The notes beneath the pieces were generated by a model. The model ran no database searches. It saw only the letters and a program-made list of their open reading frames with translations, and was not told the DNA's origin. A stretch of 64,000 bases of DNA from Streptococcus sp. S5 (GTDB taxonomy: Bacteria; Bacillota; Bacilli; Lactobacillales; Streptococcaceae): the NCBI RefSeq assembly GCF_034134805.1, contig NZ_CP139419.1, positions 1,426,001-1,490,000 on the forward strand, given 5' to 3'. The translations under genes and the position numbers were made by a program. Shown here piece by piece: positions 37,775 to 47,153 of the stretch; position 1 is the stretch's first letter; the number at the start of each line of letters is the position of its first letter.

Positions 37775-39124
37775 TTAAAGACCAATTTCTGCTTGGACAA
37801 CTGCAGCAATGGTATCCACATAGTAATCGACTTCTTGGTCGGTAGGAGCTTCTGCCATGACACGAAGGAGGGGTTCAGTTCCACTTGGACGCACGAGGAT
37901 GCGTCCATTTCCTGCCATTTCCGCTTCCATTTTTTCAATGATTTCACGAATAGCAGGCACTTCCATCGCCTTGTCTTTCATGCTATTTTCAACCCGGATA
38001 TTGACCAGTTTTTGTGGATAAATGGTTACTTCAGCAGCCAATTCAGATAATTTCTTGCCGGTTTCTTGCATGATTTTTGTCAATTGAACGCCTGTTAATT
38101 GACCATCACCTGTTGTGTTGTAATCCATGATGACTACGTGACCAGATTGTTCACCACCAAGATTGTATCCTGACTTGCGCATTTCTTCGACCACATAACG
38201 ATCTCCAACAGCTGTGATTTCTTTTTGAATTCCCTTCGCATCTAATGCCTTGTGGAAGCCGAGATTGGACATGACGGTTGTGACGATCGTATTTTTTTCG
38301 AGCAAGCCCTTGCTTGAAAGATAAGAACCGATGATGTACATGATCTTATCTCCGTCAACGATTTCTCCATTTTCATCAACAGCAATCAAGCGATCGCTGT
38401 CTCCGTCAAAGGCAAGACCAATCGCTGCACCTACTTCTTTGACTTTCTCTTGCAAATGCTCTGGGTGAGTAGAACCAACCCCATCATTGATGTTCAAACC
38501 ATCTGGGTTTTCACCGATGACAGTCAATTGAGCTCCCAAATCTGCAAAGATTTGACGGGCACTAGTAGAGGCTGCACCATTTGCTGTATCTAAGACTACG
38601 TGCATGCCCTCGAGTTGGACGCCTGTCGATACAAGGAATTCTTGATACTTACGCAAGCCTTCTGGATATTCCATGACTGTTCCTAAACCTTGGGCACTTG
38701 GACGTGGAAGCGTATCTTCAGCAGCATCAAGCAAGGCTTCAATTTCAAGCTCGCGATCGTCATCCAATTTGAAGCCATCACCACCAAAGAATTTGATGCC
38801 ATTATCCAAGGCTGGATTGTGGCTAGCAGAAATCATAACTCCGGCGCTGGCTTTTTCCGTACGAACTAGATAAGCGACACCTGGTGTTGCAATCACACCC
38901 AACTTGTAGACGCGAATTCCAACAGATAAGAGGCCAGCAATTAAGGCATGCTCTAACATTTCACCAGAAATACGTGTATCACGTCCAACAAATACCAAGG
39001 GCGTTTCTTCTTCGTGTTGGCTCAAGACATAGCCACCGAAACGGCCTAGTTTAAAAGCCAATTCTGGCGTTAATTCTACATTTGCTTCTCCACGGACACC
39101 GTCCGTTCCAAAATATTTACCCAT
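37775..39124 (-). CDS. glmM: Phosphoglucosamine mutase
   Basis: It interconverts glucosamine-6-phosphate and glucosamine-1-phosphate for UDP-GlcNAc and peptidoglycan synthesis. The 449 residues contain the phosphoserine loop [16 protein letters not shown] (about 101-116), the metal loop [14 protein letters not shown], and the phosphate-binding [13 protein letters not shown]. It is third gene of cdaA-cdaR-glmM, an operon whose c-di-AMP cyclase is known in other Firmicutes to bind GlmM. Confidence 0.96.
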   Translation of the reverse strand: MGKYFGTDGVRGEANVELTPELAFKLGRFGGYVLSQHEEETPLVFVGRDTRISGEMLEHALIAGLLSVGIRVYKLGVIATPGVAYLVRTEKASAGVMISASHNPALDNGIKFFGGDGFKLDDDRELEIEALLDAAEDTLPRPSAQGLGTVMEYPEGLRKYQEFLVSTGVQLEGMHVVLDTANGAASTSARQIFADLGAQLTVIGENPDGLNINDGVGSTHPEHLQEKVKEVGAAIGLAFDGDSDRLIAVDENGEIVDGDKIMYIIGSYLSSKGLLEKNTIVTTVMSNLGFHKALDAKGIQKEITAVGDRYVVEEMRKSGYNLGGEQSGHVVIMDYNTTGDGQLTGVQLTKIMQETGKKLSELAAEVTIYPQKLVNIRVENSMKDKAMEVPAIREIIEKMEAEMAGNGRILVRPSGTEPLLRVMAEAPTDQEVDYYVDTIAAVVQAEIGL

Positions 39125-39146
39125 TCTTCATTACCTTTTTTACTTT

Positions 39147-39896
39147 CTAATTACTTGAACTGGAGGAGGTCGACGACGAACTGCTTGAGCTTGACGTAGA
39201 CGAGCTACTCTTTGTGGTCACTTGAATCCGTGTTTCACTCGGATTGACCAGACCTGGTAGAACATTTCCTTGGGCATCTACTGCATTTAAGGAAATGGTT
39301 CCGCTATAATTTCCACTAATGATCTCACTGGATGGGAAGACCGCTTGGACATGATCAATGCGACTCAAGGTTTCTTGATCGCTGGTCACTTCTACCTTGG
39401 TGGTTTCAAGAGAAATATTCGAAACCGTTATTCCATCCACAATTTGATTGTCCGGGATCGTAGCCCTGACAGCAAACGATTTTTTGGCTTTCTTCCCGAT
39501 TTTTACAGAAACTTTTTGAGGCTCTACGGTTGCGGTCAAACCTGCTGGAAGATCTTCTACAATCAAAGGAACTTCGACGGTACCTTCCTTGGCCTTACGA
39601 ATATCCGCTACCACGCGAAACTTCCGAGTTCCCGGCTGCATTTCGCTTGCTAGAGCGACCCGGTTTGAACCCTTTAGAAAGACTGTTACTTCCGATGTTA
39701 ACCCACTGACAAAGTATGTCTTGTCATTGTACTTGGCATCAATCGGAATATTGGTCAAGGTATTGGTGTAGGTCTCTGAACTCACTTGTCTAGCGCTGCT
39801 ATTATTTTGAAAATTAAAGGATGACGCATTAATAAACAAGATAAAGGACAATAAGACGGAGGCAAAAACATAAAGAAATTCTTTTTTCGATCTCAT
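39147..39896 (-). CDS. cdaR: CdaR (YbbR-domain regulator of diadenylate cyclase) with Ser-rich tail
   Basis: This membrane-anchored extracytoplasmic partner of CdaA modulates c-di-AMP synthesis. The 249 residues hold one N-terminal membrane segment (FLYVFASVLLSFILFINAS) and YbbR-type repeats (PAGLTATVEPQKVSVKIG and similar). The C-terminal tail is nearly all Ser with occasional Thr (about 20 residues). I chose the ATG at 39896, which overlaps the cdaA stop as ATGA; a longer frame starts inside cdaA. The Ser-rich tail is not a feature I associate with this family. Confidence 0.88.
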   Translation of the reverse strand: MRSKKEFLYVFASVLLSFILFINASSFNFQNNSSARQVSSETYTNTLTNIPIDAKYNDKTYFVSGLTSEVTVFLKGSNRVALASEMQPGTRKFRVVADIRKAKEGTVEVPLIVEDLPAGLTATVEPQKVSVKIGKKAKKSFAVRATIPDNQIVDGITVSNISLETTKVEVTSDQETLSRIDHVQAVFPSSEIISGNYSGTISLNAVDAQGNVLPGLVNPSETRIQVTTKSSSSTSSSSSSSSTSSSSSN

Positions 39897-40741
39897 TTTG
39901 TCACCCTCCCAAATAGACGCTCTTTCCAACTAGTCGTTTTATTCTCTTCAGGAACCAAGAAGGCTCTCAATTCTGCCTCGAACTCGTCTAAGGTTAAATC
40001 GTGTCGGAAGGTTCCATTATAGGTCATAGAGATCCCGCCCGTTTCTTCTGATACCACAAAGGTAAAGGCATCCGAAACTTCAGACAAACCAATGGCTGCG
40101 CGGTGACGCGTTCCGAACTCTTTTGAAATTCCAGTGTTTTCGGTCAAGGGCAGGTAGGCACAAGAAACAGCGATTTTATCATTGCGGACAATGACGGCTC
40201 CATCATGCAAGGGAGTATTAGGAATGAAGATATTAATCAGCAATTCTCCTGAAATATCTGCATCTAATGGAATCCCTGTGGAAATATATTCCTGAAGGGT
40301 TCTGGCTCCTTGAATGGCTACCAAGGCACCAATCTTACGTGGGCTCATATAAGCCACCGCCTTAACATAGGCCTGTACCATCTTCTCTTCTTGACTGACT
40401 TCACTCGTCGTAAAGAATTCTGTCGCTCGACCCAGACGTTCTAAACCAATCCGAATCTCAGGGGAGAAAATCACAACCAGAGCGATAACCCCATAGGTAA
40501 TGACTTGATTGATCAGCCATGAAATAGTCGTAAGACCTAAGAAATTGGCTAAAAACTGCACCAAGAAAAAGATAATAACTCCACGAACCAAAATCATGAT
40601 CTTGGTCCCGACGATGGCCTTGATCAAAAAATACAACAACCAAGCCACCAGGGCAATATCGATGATATTGATAACAACACTCCACCAATTCGGGAACAAA
40701 CTGGTCCAAAATTGTGGATTTGTAAACTGTTGAATATTCAT
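39893..40741 (-). CDS. cdaA: Diadenylate cyclase CdaA (DacA)
   Basis: It makes the second messenger c-di-AMP from two ATP at the membrane. The 282 residues contain three N-terminal membrane segments (about 20-90) and a DAC domain with LHDGAVIVRND and GTRHRAAIGLSE, carrying the catalytic DGA and RHR motifs. It is first gene of the cdaA-cdaR-glmM operon, with an extended -10 box at 40780-40785. Confidence 0.96.
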   Translation of the reverse strand: MNIQQFTNPQFWTSLFPNWWSVVINIIDIALVAWLLYFLIKAIVGTKIMILVRGVIIFFLVQFLANFLGLTTISWLINQVITYGVIALVVIFSPEIRIGLERLGRATEFFTTSEVSQEEKMVQAYVKAVAYMSPRKIGALVAIQGARTLQEYISTGIPLDADISGELLINIFIPNTPLHDGAVIVRNDKIAVSCAYLPLTENTGISKEFGTRHRAAIGLSEVSDAFTFVVSEETGGISMTYNGTFRHDLTLDEFEAELRAFLVPEENKTTSWKERLFGRVTK

Positions 40742-40779
40742 ATTCTCATACCTACCACTTCTCTAAAAGACATCATCCT

Positions 40780-40785
40780 ATTATA
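40780..40785 (-). promoter_or_regulatory. Extended -10 box of cdaA-cdaR-glmM
   Basis: Minus-strand TGT-TATAAT lies 38 nt before the cdaA ATG. Confidence 0.6.
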
Positions 40786-40831
40786 ACACGTTTCAACAGA
40801 TTTTTCTGTAACCTTCTGGTGCTTTTTATGA

Positions 40832-40837
40832 TAAAAT
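40832..40837 (+). promoter_or_regulatory. Extended -10 box of murT-gatD, placing +1 at the start codon
   Basis: TGA-TAAAAT ends 7 nt before the murT ATG at 40845. No Shine-Dalgarno is seen in between. This geometry predicts a leaderless mRNA. Confidence 0.55.
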
Positions 40838-40844
40838 ATGATTT

Positions 40845-42188
40845 ATGAAGATAAATACAACCTTGGGCCTTCTGGCAGGAAAGCTTTCCGGCTCTATTCT
40901 AGAAAAAATGGGGCGGGGATCTACCCTACCAGGTAAAGTAGCCCTCAAATTTGATAAAGATATTCTCAGTCAACTGGCAAAAAACTATGAGATTGTTGTG
41001 ATTACAGGGACAAATGGGAAAACCCTAACCACTGCGCTAACCGTAGGTATTCTCCAAGAAGCTTTTGGACCGATTTTAACCAATCCAAGTGGGGCCAATA
41101 TGATCTCTGGGATTACAACAACCTTCTTACGAGCCAAACATTCGAAATCAAATCGACCGATTGCGGTACTTGAAATTGACGAGGCCAGCCTCTCTCGGAT
41201 TTGTGATTATATTAAGCCCAGCCTTTTTGTGGTCACCAATATTTTCCGAGACCAGATGGACCGCTACGGTGAGATCTATACAACCTACCAAATGATTTTG
41301 GATGCCATTCACAAGGTCCCAACTGCGACGGTTCTGTTAAATGGAGATAGTCCGCTCTTTCATAGTCAGACCTTATCCAATCCGATTCAATATTATGGAT
41401 TTGATACAGAAAAATCAGAGCCACAACTAGCCCATTACAATACGGAAGGAATCCTCTGTCCGCATTGTCACAACATCCTCAAGTACAAGCTCAATACCTA
41501 TGCTAACCTTGGCGACTATGTTTGTGAGCACTGTGGTTTCCACCGGCCACCTCTGACCTATGCCGTATCGGACCTCCTCTCTTTAACCCAGCGCTCTTCC
41601 AACTTCCGTATCCAAGGGCAAGACTACCACATCAATATCGGTGGTCTCTACAACATCTACAATGCCTTAGCAGCTGTCTCTGTTGCCGGATTCTTTGGAG
41701 TGCAACCTGAAGTCATTAAGCAAGGATTTGATCGCAGTCGCGCTGTCTTTGGTCGTCAGGAAACCTTTAAGATTGGGGATAAGGAATGTACCTTGGTCCT
41801 GATCAAAAATCCGGTTGGTGCGACCCAAGCCATTGAAATGATCAAACTAGCGCCTTATTCCTTTAGCTTGTCGGTCCTCCTCAATGCGAATTATGCAGAC
41901 GGAATCGATACGAGCTGGATTTGGGATGCCGACTTTGAGCAAATCACCCAGATGGATATTCCAGAGATCAATGCTGGCGGGGTGCGCCACTCTGAGATTG
42001 CTCGACGACTTCGGGTCACTGGCTATCCTGCTGAAAAGATCACAGAAATGGCTGATTTAAAAGAGGTCTTCCAACACATCAAGCAACAGGAAACCCCTCA
42101 CGCTTACATTTTAGCTACCTATACAGCCATGCTAGAATTCCGTGAACTCTTGGCCCAAGAACACCTGATTGAAAAGGAGATGCACTAA
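40845..42188 (+). CDS. murT: Lipid II isoglutaminyl synthase, Mur-ligase subunit MurT
   Basis: With GatD it amidates the alpha-carboxyl of D-Glu in lipid II. The 447 residues have the Mur-ligase ATP loop [15 protein letters not shown], a four-Cys zinc ribbon (CPHCHN and CEHCGFH) characteristic of MurT, and the C-terminal DUF1727 domain ([20 protein letters not shown]) that contacts GatD. The start is the ATG at 40845, as the family begins [13 protein letters not shown]. It has no Shine-Dalgarno. The gatD ATG overlaps the stop by one base (TAATG). Confidence 0.95.
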   Translation: MKINTTLGLLAGKLSGSILEKMGRGSTLPGKVALKFDKDILSQLAKNYEIVVITGTNGKTLTTALTVGILQEAFGPILTNPSGANMISGITTTFLRAKHSKSNRPIAVLEIDEASLSRICDYIKPSLFVVTNIFRDQMDRYGEIYTTYQMILDAIHKVPTATVLLNGDSPLFHSQTLSNPIQYYGFDTEKSEPQLAHYNTEGILCPHCHNILKYKLNTYANLGDYVCEHCGFHRPPLTYAVSDLLSLTQRSSNFRIQGQDYHINIGGLYNIYNALAAVSVAGFFGVQPEVIKQGFDRSRAVFGRQETFKIGDKECTLVLIKNPVGATQAIEMIKLAPYSFSLSVLLNANYADGIDTSWIWDADFEQITQMDIPEINAGGVRHSEIARRLRVTGYPAEKITEMADLKEVFQHIKQQETPHAYILATYTAMLEFRELLAQEHLIEKEMH

Positions 42189-42976
42189 TGACTTATACTT
42201 CCCTAGAATCTTCTGATCAGGCACAGTATCCCTACAGCCTGCGCATTGCCCATCTCTATGGCAACTTAATGAATACCTATGGGGACAATGGGAATATCCT
42301 CATGCTCAAGTACGTTGCGGAAAAGCTTGGAGCCCATGTCACTGTTGATATCGTCTCTCTCAAAGACCGGTTCGATCCTGATGCCTACGATATCGCCTTT
42401 TTCGGCGGCGGACAAGACTACGAGCAGACCATTGTATCTGAAGACCTACCAGATAAAAAAGAAGACCTCGAACGCTTCATTCATGACGACGGGGTAGTCC
42501 TTGCCATCTGTGGTGGCTTTCAGCTTCTAGGCCAATACTACATTGAAGCTTCTGGCAAACGCATTGAGGGCCTCGGTATTATGGGCCACTATACGCTCAA
42601 CCAAGTCAACAACCGCTATATCGGTGATATCAAAATCCATAACGAAGAATTTAACGAAACCTATTATGGTTTTGAGAACCACCAAGGTCGGACCTTCTTG
42701 GCTGAGGATGAAAAACCACTGGGCAAGGTCGTCTATGGAAATGGGGACAACAAAGAAGATGGATGCGAAGGGGTTCATTACAAGAACGTCTTTGGCAGCT
42801 ACTTCCACGGTCCTATCTTGTCCCGAAATGCCAATTTGGCCTATCGCCTAGTGAGCACTGCTTTAAAAAATAAATATGGCAAGGACCTTTCCCTACCGGC
42901 TTATGAGGAGATTCTAAGCCTAGAGCAGCCGGAAGAATACGCTGATGTGAAAAGCAAGGCCCCTGCTGAACAATAA
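42188..42976 (+). CDS. gatD: Lipid II isoglutaminyl synthase, glutamine amidotransferase GatD
   Basis: This class I glutaminase subunit supplies ammonia to MurT. The 262 residues include GGGQDYEQ, the nucleophile in [10 protein letters not shown] and the catalytic His in [12 protein letters not shown]. It is translationally coupled to murT through TAATG. The LapA-like small gene follows. Confidence 0.95.
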   Translation: MTYTSLESSDQAQYPYSLRIAHLYGNLMNTYGDNGNILMLKYVAEKLGAHVTVDIVSLKDRFDPDAYDIAFFGGGQDYEQTIVSEDLPDKKEDLERFIHDDGVVLAICGGFQLLGQYYIEASGKRIEGLGIMGHYTLNQVNNRYIGDIKIHNEEFNETYYGFENHQGRTFLAEDEKPLGKVVYGNGDNKEDGCEGVHYKNVFGSYFHGPILSRNANLAYRLVSTALKNKYGKDLSLPAYEEILSLEQPEEYADVKSKAPAEQ

Positions 42977-42986
42977 GGAGATAATG

Positions 42987-43241
42987 ATGAACAAAAATAA
43001 TCTACACTACATTGCTTTATTACTTTTAATTTTATTGATTGCTGGTATTTCCCTTGCAAACATGCAATCGGTTACCGTAAATTTCCTCTTGGTCCAATTT
43101 AAATTGCCTTTGATCATTCTGATCTTGCTCTGTGTCCTCTTAGGTGCATTCGTCATGAATTTGATTAATTTTTCAAAGGGCTTCTCCCTAAAAAGAGAAC
43201 TCAAGAGCACTCAAAAACAACTGGAAGAAGCAAAAAAATAA
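42987..43241 (+). CDS. LapA-domain (DUF1049) small membrane protein
   Basis: This 84-residue protein has two membrane helices (about 8-25 and 39-60) joined by a short loop with the LapA pattern NMQSVTVNFLLVQFKLPL. A charged C-terminal helix (SLKRELKSTQKQLEEAKK) is predicted to be cytosolic coiled coil. I prefer the second of two adjacent ATGs (42987), which is 6 nt from AGGAG; the first (42984) is only 3 nt away. It is co-transcribed with murT-gatD. Function is unknown; the LapA link to envelope assembly comes from Gram-negatives. Confidence 0.8.
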   Translation: MNKNNLHYIALLLLILLIAGISLANMQSVTVNFLLVQFKLPLIILILLCVLLGAFVMNLINFSKGFSLKRELKSTQKQLEEAKK

Positions 43242-43269
43242 ATCAAGACAGAAGAAAAAGAAAACAACT

Positions 43270-43294
43270 AAAAAGCACCGGTCGGTGCTTTTTT
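43270..43294. terminator. Bidirectional terminator between convergent units
   Basis: A perfect AGCACCG/CGGTGCT stem is flanked by A4-5 and T6. It serves murT-gatD-lapA (plus) and the MFS gene (minus). Confidence 0.88.
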
Positions 43295-44481
43295 CATGCT
43301 GATGTACCTTCTTTTGCTTGTAATTTCTTGGCGACTACTTGAGCTAGGAGTGAAAAGAGGATGACGCCAGCTCCAATCAGGAGAAAGGATTCTACTCGGA
43401 CACTTGGTAACCAGGTCATCAATCCTTTAGCTACGGGCATAAAGAGAATGGCTAGGGTAAAAATGGTGCTTAAGACCCGGCCCAGATAGTCTCCTTCTAC
43501 CTTGGTTTGAACCTGGGTAAAAAAGTGAATGTTAAAAATTGTCATAAAGAGTTCGCAGACCAAATTTCCAGAAAAGGAGAGAAAATGCGGAAGGGGCAAG
43601 CCCATCATGAAGACTCCTACTCCTGTTAAAATCAATAAGAAAAGTAGCATCTCCATGCTTGATTTAAATTTATTGGCGATCAAGGCTCCGATGATAGAGC
43701 CGATAGCGCCCAAGGTTAAGATGGTCGCATAGGCTCCTTTGACCCCGTAAAGGCGATTGGAAAAGGGGAGTAAAAACTCAAAAGCTGCAAAAAAGAAATT
43801 GACGCTGGAAGCCACCAACAAGAGAAAGAAAATCTCTTTCTGATGCCAGATATAGTGCAATCCATCCTTCATATCCGAAAAAATATCTTTTCCCGTAAAC
43901 CGTTTCTTCTCTTGAGCTCTGGCTTCTTCTTTCGGAAGGAATGCCACTAGGACAAAGGCGATGAAAAAAGTTAGCGCGTCCAGCAAGAGGGTCGCATGGA
44001 GACTGGCAAATTGTAAAACAAGGAAAGAGAACACAGGAGAGCTGACACCAACAACCTGTAAGACCAACTCCAAGTGGGCATTATAGGTCACAATCTCATC
44101 CTTCTCTACAACTTCTGTGATAATGGCTTTATTGGCTGTACGAGAGAAAGCAAAGGCAATGGCCTGAACAATATTGGCAAAAATCAGGGCCGCAATCATC
44201 AAGCTATCATTCGTGATAAAAGAAATGCCCAAACAAAGGAGACCACAAACCAAGTCGGTTGTCATCAAAATCTTGCGACGGGAAAAACGGTCTGAGATCA
44301 CGCCTCCAAATGGATTGACTAGAATGGAGGTGACGAGTTCAGAAATCTGATAGATCCCCAACACTGTCTTTCCTACCGTCCCCATCGAGGCCAGCCAAAC
44401 ACTGTTCCCATAGTCATAGAGCATATTTCCCATTCTATTGATCGCCCCACGAGCAATTAATTGGACTGCATGTCGATTCAT
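43294..44481 (-). CDS. MFS exporter, paralogue 1
   Basis: This 395-residue major facilitator protein has about twelve hydrophobic segments. Its motif A, GGVISDRFSRRKILM, lies between segments 2 and 3 and fits the MFS_3 drug-exporter group that includes Mef-type pumps. It is about 88% identical by hand count to the next MFS gene (44590-45768), a recent tandem duplicate. It has its own extended -10 box at 44509-44514 and a strong GGAGG before the ATG. Substrate unknown. The Rgg gene upstream of the second copy suggests peptide- or stress-controlled export (inference). Confidence 0.85.
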   Translation of the reverse strand: MNRHAVQLIARGAINRMGNMLYDYGNSVWLASMGTVGKTVLGIYQISELVTSILVNPFGGVISDRFSRRKILMTTDLVCGLLCLGISFITNDSLMIAALIFANIVQAIAFAFSRTANKAIITEVVEKDEIVTYNAHLELVLQVVGVSSPVFSFLVLQFASLHATLLLDALTFFIAFVLVAFLPKEEARAQEKKRFTGKDIFSDMKDGLHYIWHQKEIFFLLLVASSVNFFFAAFEFLLPFSNRLYGVKGAYATILTLGAIGSIIGALIANKFKSSMEMLLFLLILTGVGVFMMGLPLPHFLSFSGNLVCELFMTIFNIHFFTQVQTKVEGDYLGRVLSTIFTLAILFMPVAKGLMTWLPSVRVESFLLIGAGVILFSLLAQVVAKKLQAKEGTSA

Positions 44482-44508
44482 AAAAAACCTCCTTCATTTT
44501 CTGAAACT

Positions 44509-44514
44509 ATTGTA
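44509..44514 (-). promoter_or_regulatory. Extended -10 box of MFS paralogue 1
   Basis: Minus-strand TGA-TACAAT lies about 28 nt before the ATG at 44481. Confidence 0.5.
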
Positions 44515-44563
44515 TCAGTTCATGAAAGAGGTTTTCATTTTGTCCCCTATTTGGGAAAAATAA

Positions 44564-44586
44564 TGGTTTACAAATTTATCAAAGGA
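44564..44586 (-). pseudogene. Probable remnant of an rgg 3' end
   Basis: An 18-nt stretch, CTTTGATAAATTTGTAAA on the minus strand, repeats the coding sequence FDKFVK near the rgg C-terminus (about 45811-45829). It lies between the two MFS genes, where a duplicated rgg-MFS unit would place a second rgg. The match is short, so confidence is modest. Confidence 0.4.
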
Positions 44587-44589
44587 TCC

Positions 44590-45768
44590 CTACTGTTCTT
44601 TTGATTGAAGCTGCTTAGCTACTAGTTGAGCCAAGAGTGAAAAGAGAATAACCCCAGCTCCAATCAAGAGAAATGATTCCATACGGACGCTTGGCAACCA
44701 AGTCATCAACCCTTTGGCGATGGGCATAAAGAGAACAGCCAAGGTATAAATTGTGCTCAAGACTCTCCCCAGATAATCATCTTCCACCTTGGTTTGTACT
44801 TGGGTAAAAACGTGGATGTCGAAAATGGTCACAAAAAATTCACAGACCAGATTTCCTGAAAAGGAAAGATAAGGTGGAAGGGGCAAGCCCATTATGAACA
44901 CTCCTATCCCTGCCATAAGCAGTAAAAACAGGAGAATTCTCATACTTGATATCATTTTATTGGCAACAAGTGCTCCTAGAATAGATCCAATAGCTCCCAG
45001 CGTTAAAATGGTCGCATAAGCTCCTTTAACCCCGTATAGACGATTCGAGAAGGGAAGTAAAAACTCAAAAGCCGCAAAAAAGAAATTGACGCTAGAAGCC
45101 ACTAATAAGAGAAAGAAAATCTCTTTCTGACGCCAGATATAGTCTAACCCATCCTTGATATCAGAAAAAATATCTTTCCCGGTAAACTGTTTCCTCTCTT
45201 GCACCTTAGCTTCTTCTTTCGGAAGGAAAGCCACTAGGACAAAGGCAATGAAAAAGGTCAGCGCATCTAATAAGAGGGTCATATGAAGACTGGCAAATTG
45301 TAGAACTAGGAAAGAAAAAACAGGTGAACAGACACTAACAACCTGTAAGACTAACTCCAAGTGAGCGTTATAGGTCACAATCTCTTCTTTCTCTACTACC
45401 TCGGTAATAATAGCTTTATTGGCAGGTCGAGAAAAACCAAAGGCAATGGCCTGAACAATATTGGCAAAAATAAGAGCCACAATCATCAAGCTATCATTTG
45501 TGATAAAAGAAATCGCCAAACAAAGGAGTCCACAAACCAGGTCGGTCGTCATCAAAATCTTGCGACGAGAAAAACGGTCTGAAATCACTCCTCCAAAAGG
45601 ATTCACGAGAATCCCTGTCACTAACTCAGAAATTTGATAGATCCCTAATACCGTCTTTCCTATAGTCCCCATCGAGGCTAGCCAGACACTATTTCCATAG
45701 TCATAGAGCATATTTCCAATTTTGTTAATAGCTCCACGACTAATTAATTGGACCGCATGTCGGTTCAT
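44590..45768 (-). CDS. MFS exporter, paralogue 2
   Basis: This 392-residue exporter is nearly the twin of the gene at 43294-44481, with about 45 differences spread evenly along the protein. It keeps motif A (GGVISDRFSRRKILM) and all membrane segments, so both copies look functional. The start is 21 bp downstream of the rgg stop on the same strand, with AAAGGAG, so it is probably the original partner of rgg. Substrate unknown. Confidence 0.85.
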   Translation of the reverse strand: MNRHAVQLISRGAINKIGNMLYDYGNSVWLASMGTIGKTVLGIYQISELVTGILVNPFGGVISDRFSRRKILMTTDLVCGLLCLAISFITNDSLMIVALIFANIVQAIAFGFSRPANKAIITEVVEKEEIVTYNAHLELVLQVVSVCSPVFSFLVLQFASLHMTLLLDALTFFIAFVLVAFLPKEEAKVQERKQFTGKDIFSDIKDGLDYIWRQKEIFFLLLVASSVNFFFAAFEFLLPFSNRLYGVKGAYATILTLGAIGSILGALVANKMISSMRILLFLLLMAGIGVFIMGLPLPPYLSFSGNLVCEFFVTIFDIHVFTQVQTKVEDDYLGRVLSTIYTLAVLFMPIAKGLMTWLPSVRMESFLLIGAGVILFSLLAQLVAKQLQSKEQ

Positions 45769-45789
45769 AAAATCTCCTTTATCACTGTC

Positions 45790-46665
45790 CTATTTAGAAC
45801 ATTCATTTTTTACAAATTTATCAAAGTGTTCTTGATAATAGGCCACCTGCTCCGGCAGTCCCAGCACGTCAAAAATATGCATGGCTTCCTGCATTTGCTG
45901 CCGCCCTTCTTCTGTTTGCCCCTTTTGGTACCGAGCAAATCCCTTAAGATAATGAAAAACATTGCGTTCGTAGAGCTTGATGCTCTTGCCGATAATCTTT
46001 TCTACATAGACTTCAAAATAGCTGGCATTTTCAAAAGAACAGTGTTCTAAACAATGCTGGTAGCAATTCAGGGCTAGAATCAAGACCAGTTTGCGATGGC
46101 GACCAATTTCCTTGTAGAAATCTTCACGCTCCATCACTTCTCTCCCAAGCCGTGTGACATAGTCCACCTCATAAAAGCTGTAGAGATTGCCAAAGAGGAT
46201 CAATTCATACATGGTCCATTCTTCCGTTTGAAAGAGATAATCCGCCACCTTGTCCAGATCACGCTGCTTCATCGAGAAGCTGGCATCTCTCTGGCAAATC
46301 AGGCCTTGTAGCAGGATCCAGTTCAGTTCAAAATAGAGGGGATTGGTGGAATGTTTGGCTTTTTCAAGTTGTTCTCTTTGAAGTTTTTGAAAACCTGCAA
46401 TATCATTTGCGTAGTATAGCGGAATAATCTGAGCCATCAAAGCGACATGCTGATGGTGTTGAAAATTTCTGGCCTTATCCATAAAATTCTCAATCGTCAC
46501 ATGGATATTGTCCAAAATGTCAAAGAAGCGCGACGCAGCCAGATCCGACTCCCCCAATTCAAAACGAGATAATTGGGAGGTCGAGCAAGCTTCTCCTGCA
46601 GCTTCTTTTAACGAATAATTTTTGCTGATTCGAAATTCACGAAAAACTTTGCCTAAATCTTCCAT
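45790..46665 (-). CDS. Rgg/GadR/MutR-family transcriptional regulator
   Basis: This 291-residue regulator has an N-terminal helix-turn-helix (NYSLKEAAGEACSTSQLSRFELGES, about residues 17-41) and a helical TPR-like Rgg domain (about 70-285) that binds short peptides in known members. The ending YYQEHFDKFVKNE is typical. No short hydrophobic pheromone gene is visible next to it, so peptide control is unproven; it may be MutR-like. It is followed by an MFS exporter gene 21 bp away, its likely target. A 56-bp stretch of its 5' end is exactly duplicated at 47164-47219. Confidence 0.85.
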   Translation of the reverse strand: MEDLGKVFREFRISKNYSLKEAAGEACSTSQLSRFELGESDLAASRFFDILDNIHVTIENFMDKARNFQHHQHVALMAQIIPLYYANDIAGFQKLQREQLEKAKHSTNPLYFELNWILLQGLICQRDASFSMKQRDLDKVADYLFQTEEWTMYELILFGNLYSFYEVDYVTRLGREVMEREDFYKEIGRHRKLVLILALNCYQHCLEHCSFENASYFEVYVEKIIGKSIKLYERNVFHYLKGFARYQKGQTEEGRQQMQEAMHIFDVLGLPEQVAYYQEHFDKFVKNECSK

Positions 46666-46669
46666 TTGA

Positions 46670-47026
46670 TTACCACTTAAATTCCTTTAAGTGCCTTTCT
46701 AACTCTTGCAAGTACCCTTCGTAGAATCCTTGATCTTCTTTCACGGAAACATCTAATTGTCTTAAGTAGGAAATCAGCCAATCAACCAATAGATCATACT
46801 GATGAAGAGGTAGGCGTTTCATCTGCTCTTCAACAAAAGAAATGGCCTCTGCAAAGCGCTGCTCTTCTAGAACTTGCTGAAGATAGTGAGACCCGTTGAT
46901 GAGTCTTCCTTCCTCATCCTCATACTGACCCAAATCTAAATTTTGAATCTGTAGGCGCAAAGTTGTACCAATCATGTCGGCTACACCTTTAACCTGCTTC
47001 ATAAACCAATCATTTTCAGTCGCCAT
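46670..47026 (-). CDS. Unrecognised 118-residue protein
   Basis: I do not recognise a firm family. The protein is soluble, acidic and helical: MATENDWFMKQVKGVADMIG at the start, then EEGRLINGSHYLQQVLEEQR and an LVDWLISYLRQL helix. The aligned helices resemble DUF6483-type proteins, but only weakly. I placed the start at the ATG at 47026, with AGGAG 6 nt upstream; a TTG six codons earlier has no Shine-Dalgarno. It lies 4 bp upstream of rgg and is co-transcribed with it. Confidence 0.75.
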   Translation of the reverse strand: MATENDWFMKQVKGVADMIGTTLRLQIQNLDLGQYEDEEGRLINGSHYLQQVLEEQRFAEAISFVEEQMKRLPLHQYDLLVDWLISYLRQLDVSVKEDQGFYEGYLQELERHLKEFKW

Positions 47027-47059
47027 AATGTTCTCCTTATACAAATTAGAAAACTATAC

Positions 47060-47150
47060 TTACTGCGCTAGTTCTTCCCATTCTAGCATGGCTTCTTCTT
47101 GGGCCGTGGTCAGCTGGTTGATTTGCTACTGGCTCTCCATGAGTTCGCCA
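47060..47150 (-). pseudogene. Remnant of an ABC-F gene 3' end
   Basis: The minus strand reads QINQLTTAQEEAMLEWEEL then AQ and a stop. This matches the C-terminus of the intact ABC-F gene (LDQLTVQQEAVMEEWAELSEQ), but an in-frame TAG precedes it and the rest is missing. It directly follows the rgg fragment at 47154-47231. It is a relic of a second ABC-F copy or of a homologue. Confidence 0.65.
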
Positions 47151-47153
47151 GCG

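Noticed and set aside
44074-45582. Matching plus-strand frames opposite the two MFS genes
   Set aside because: They recur only because the MFS genes are duplicated; no independent coding evidence.
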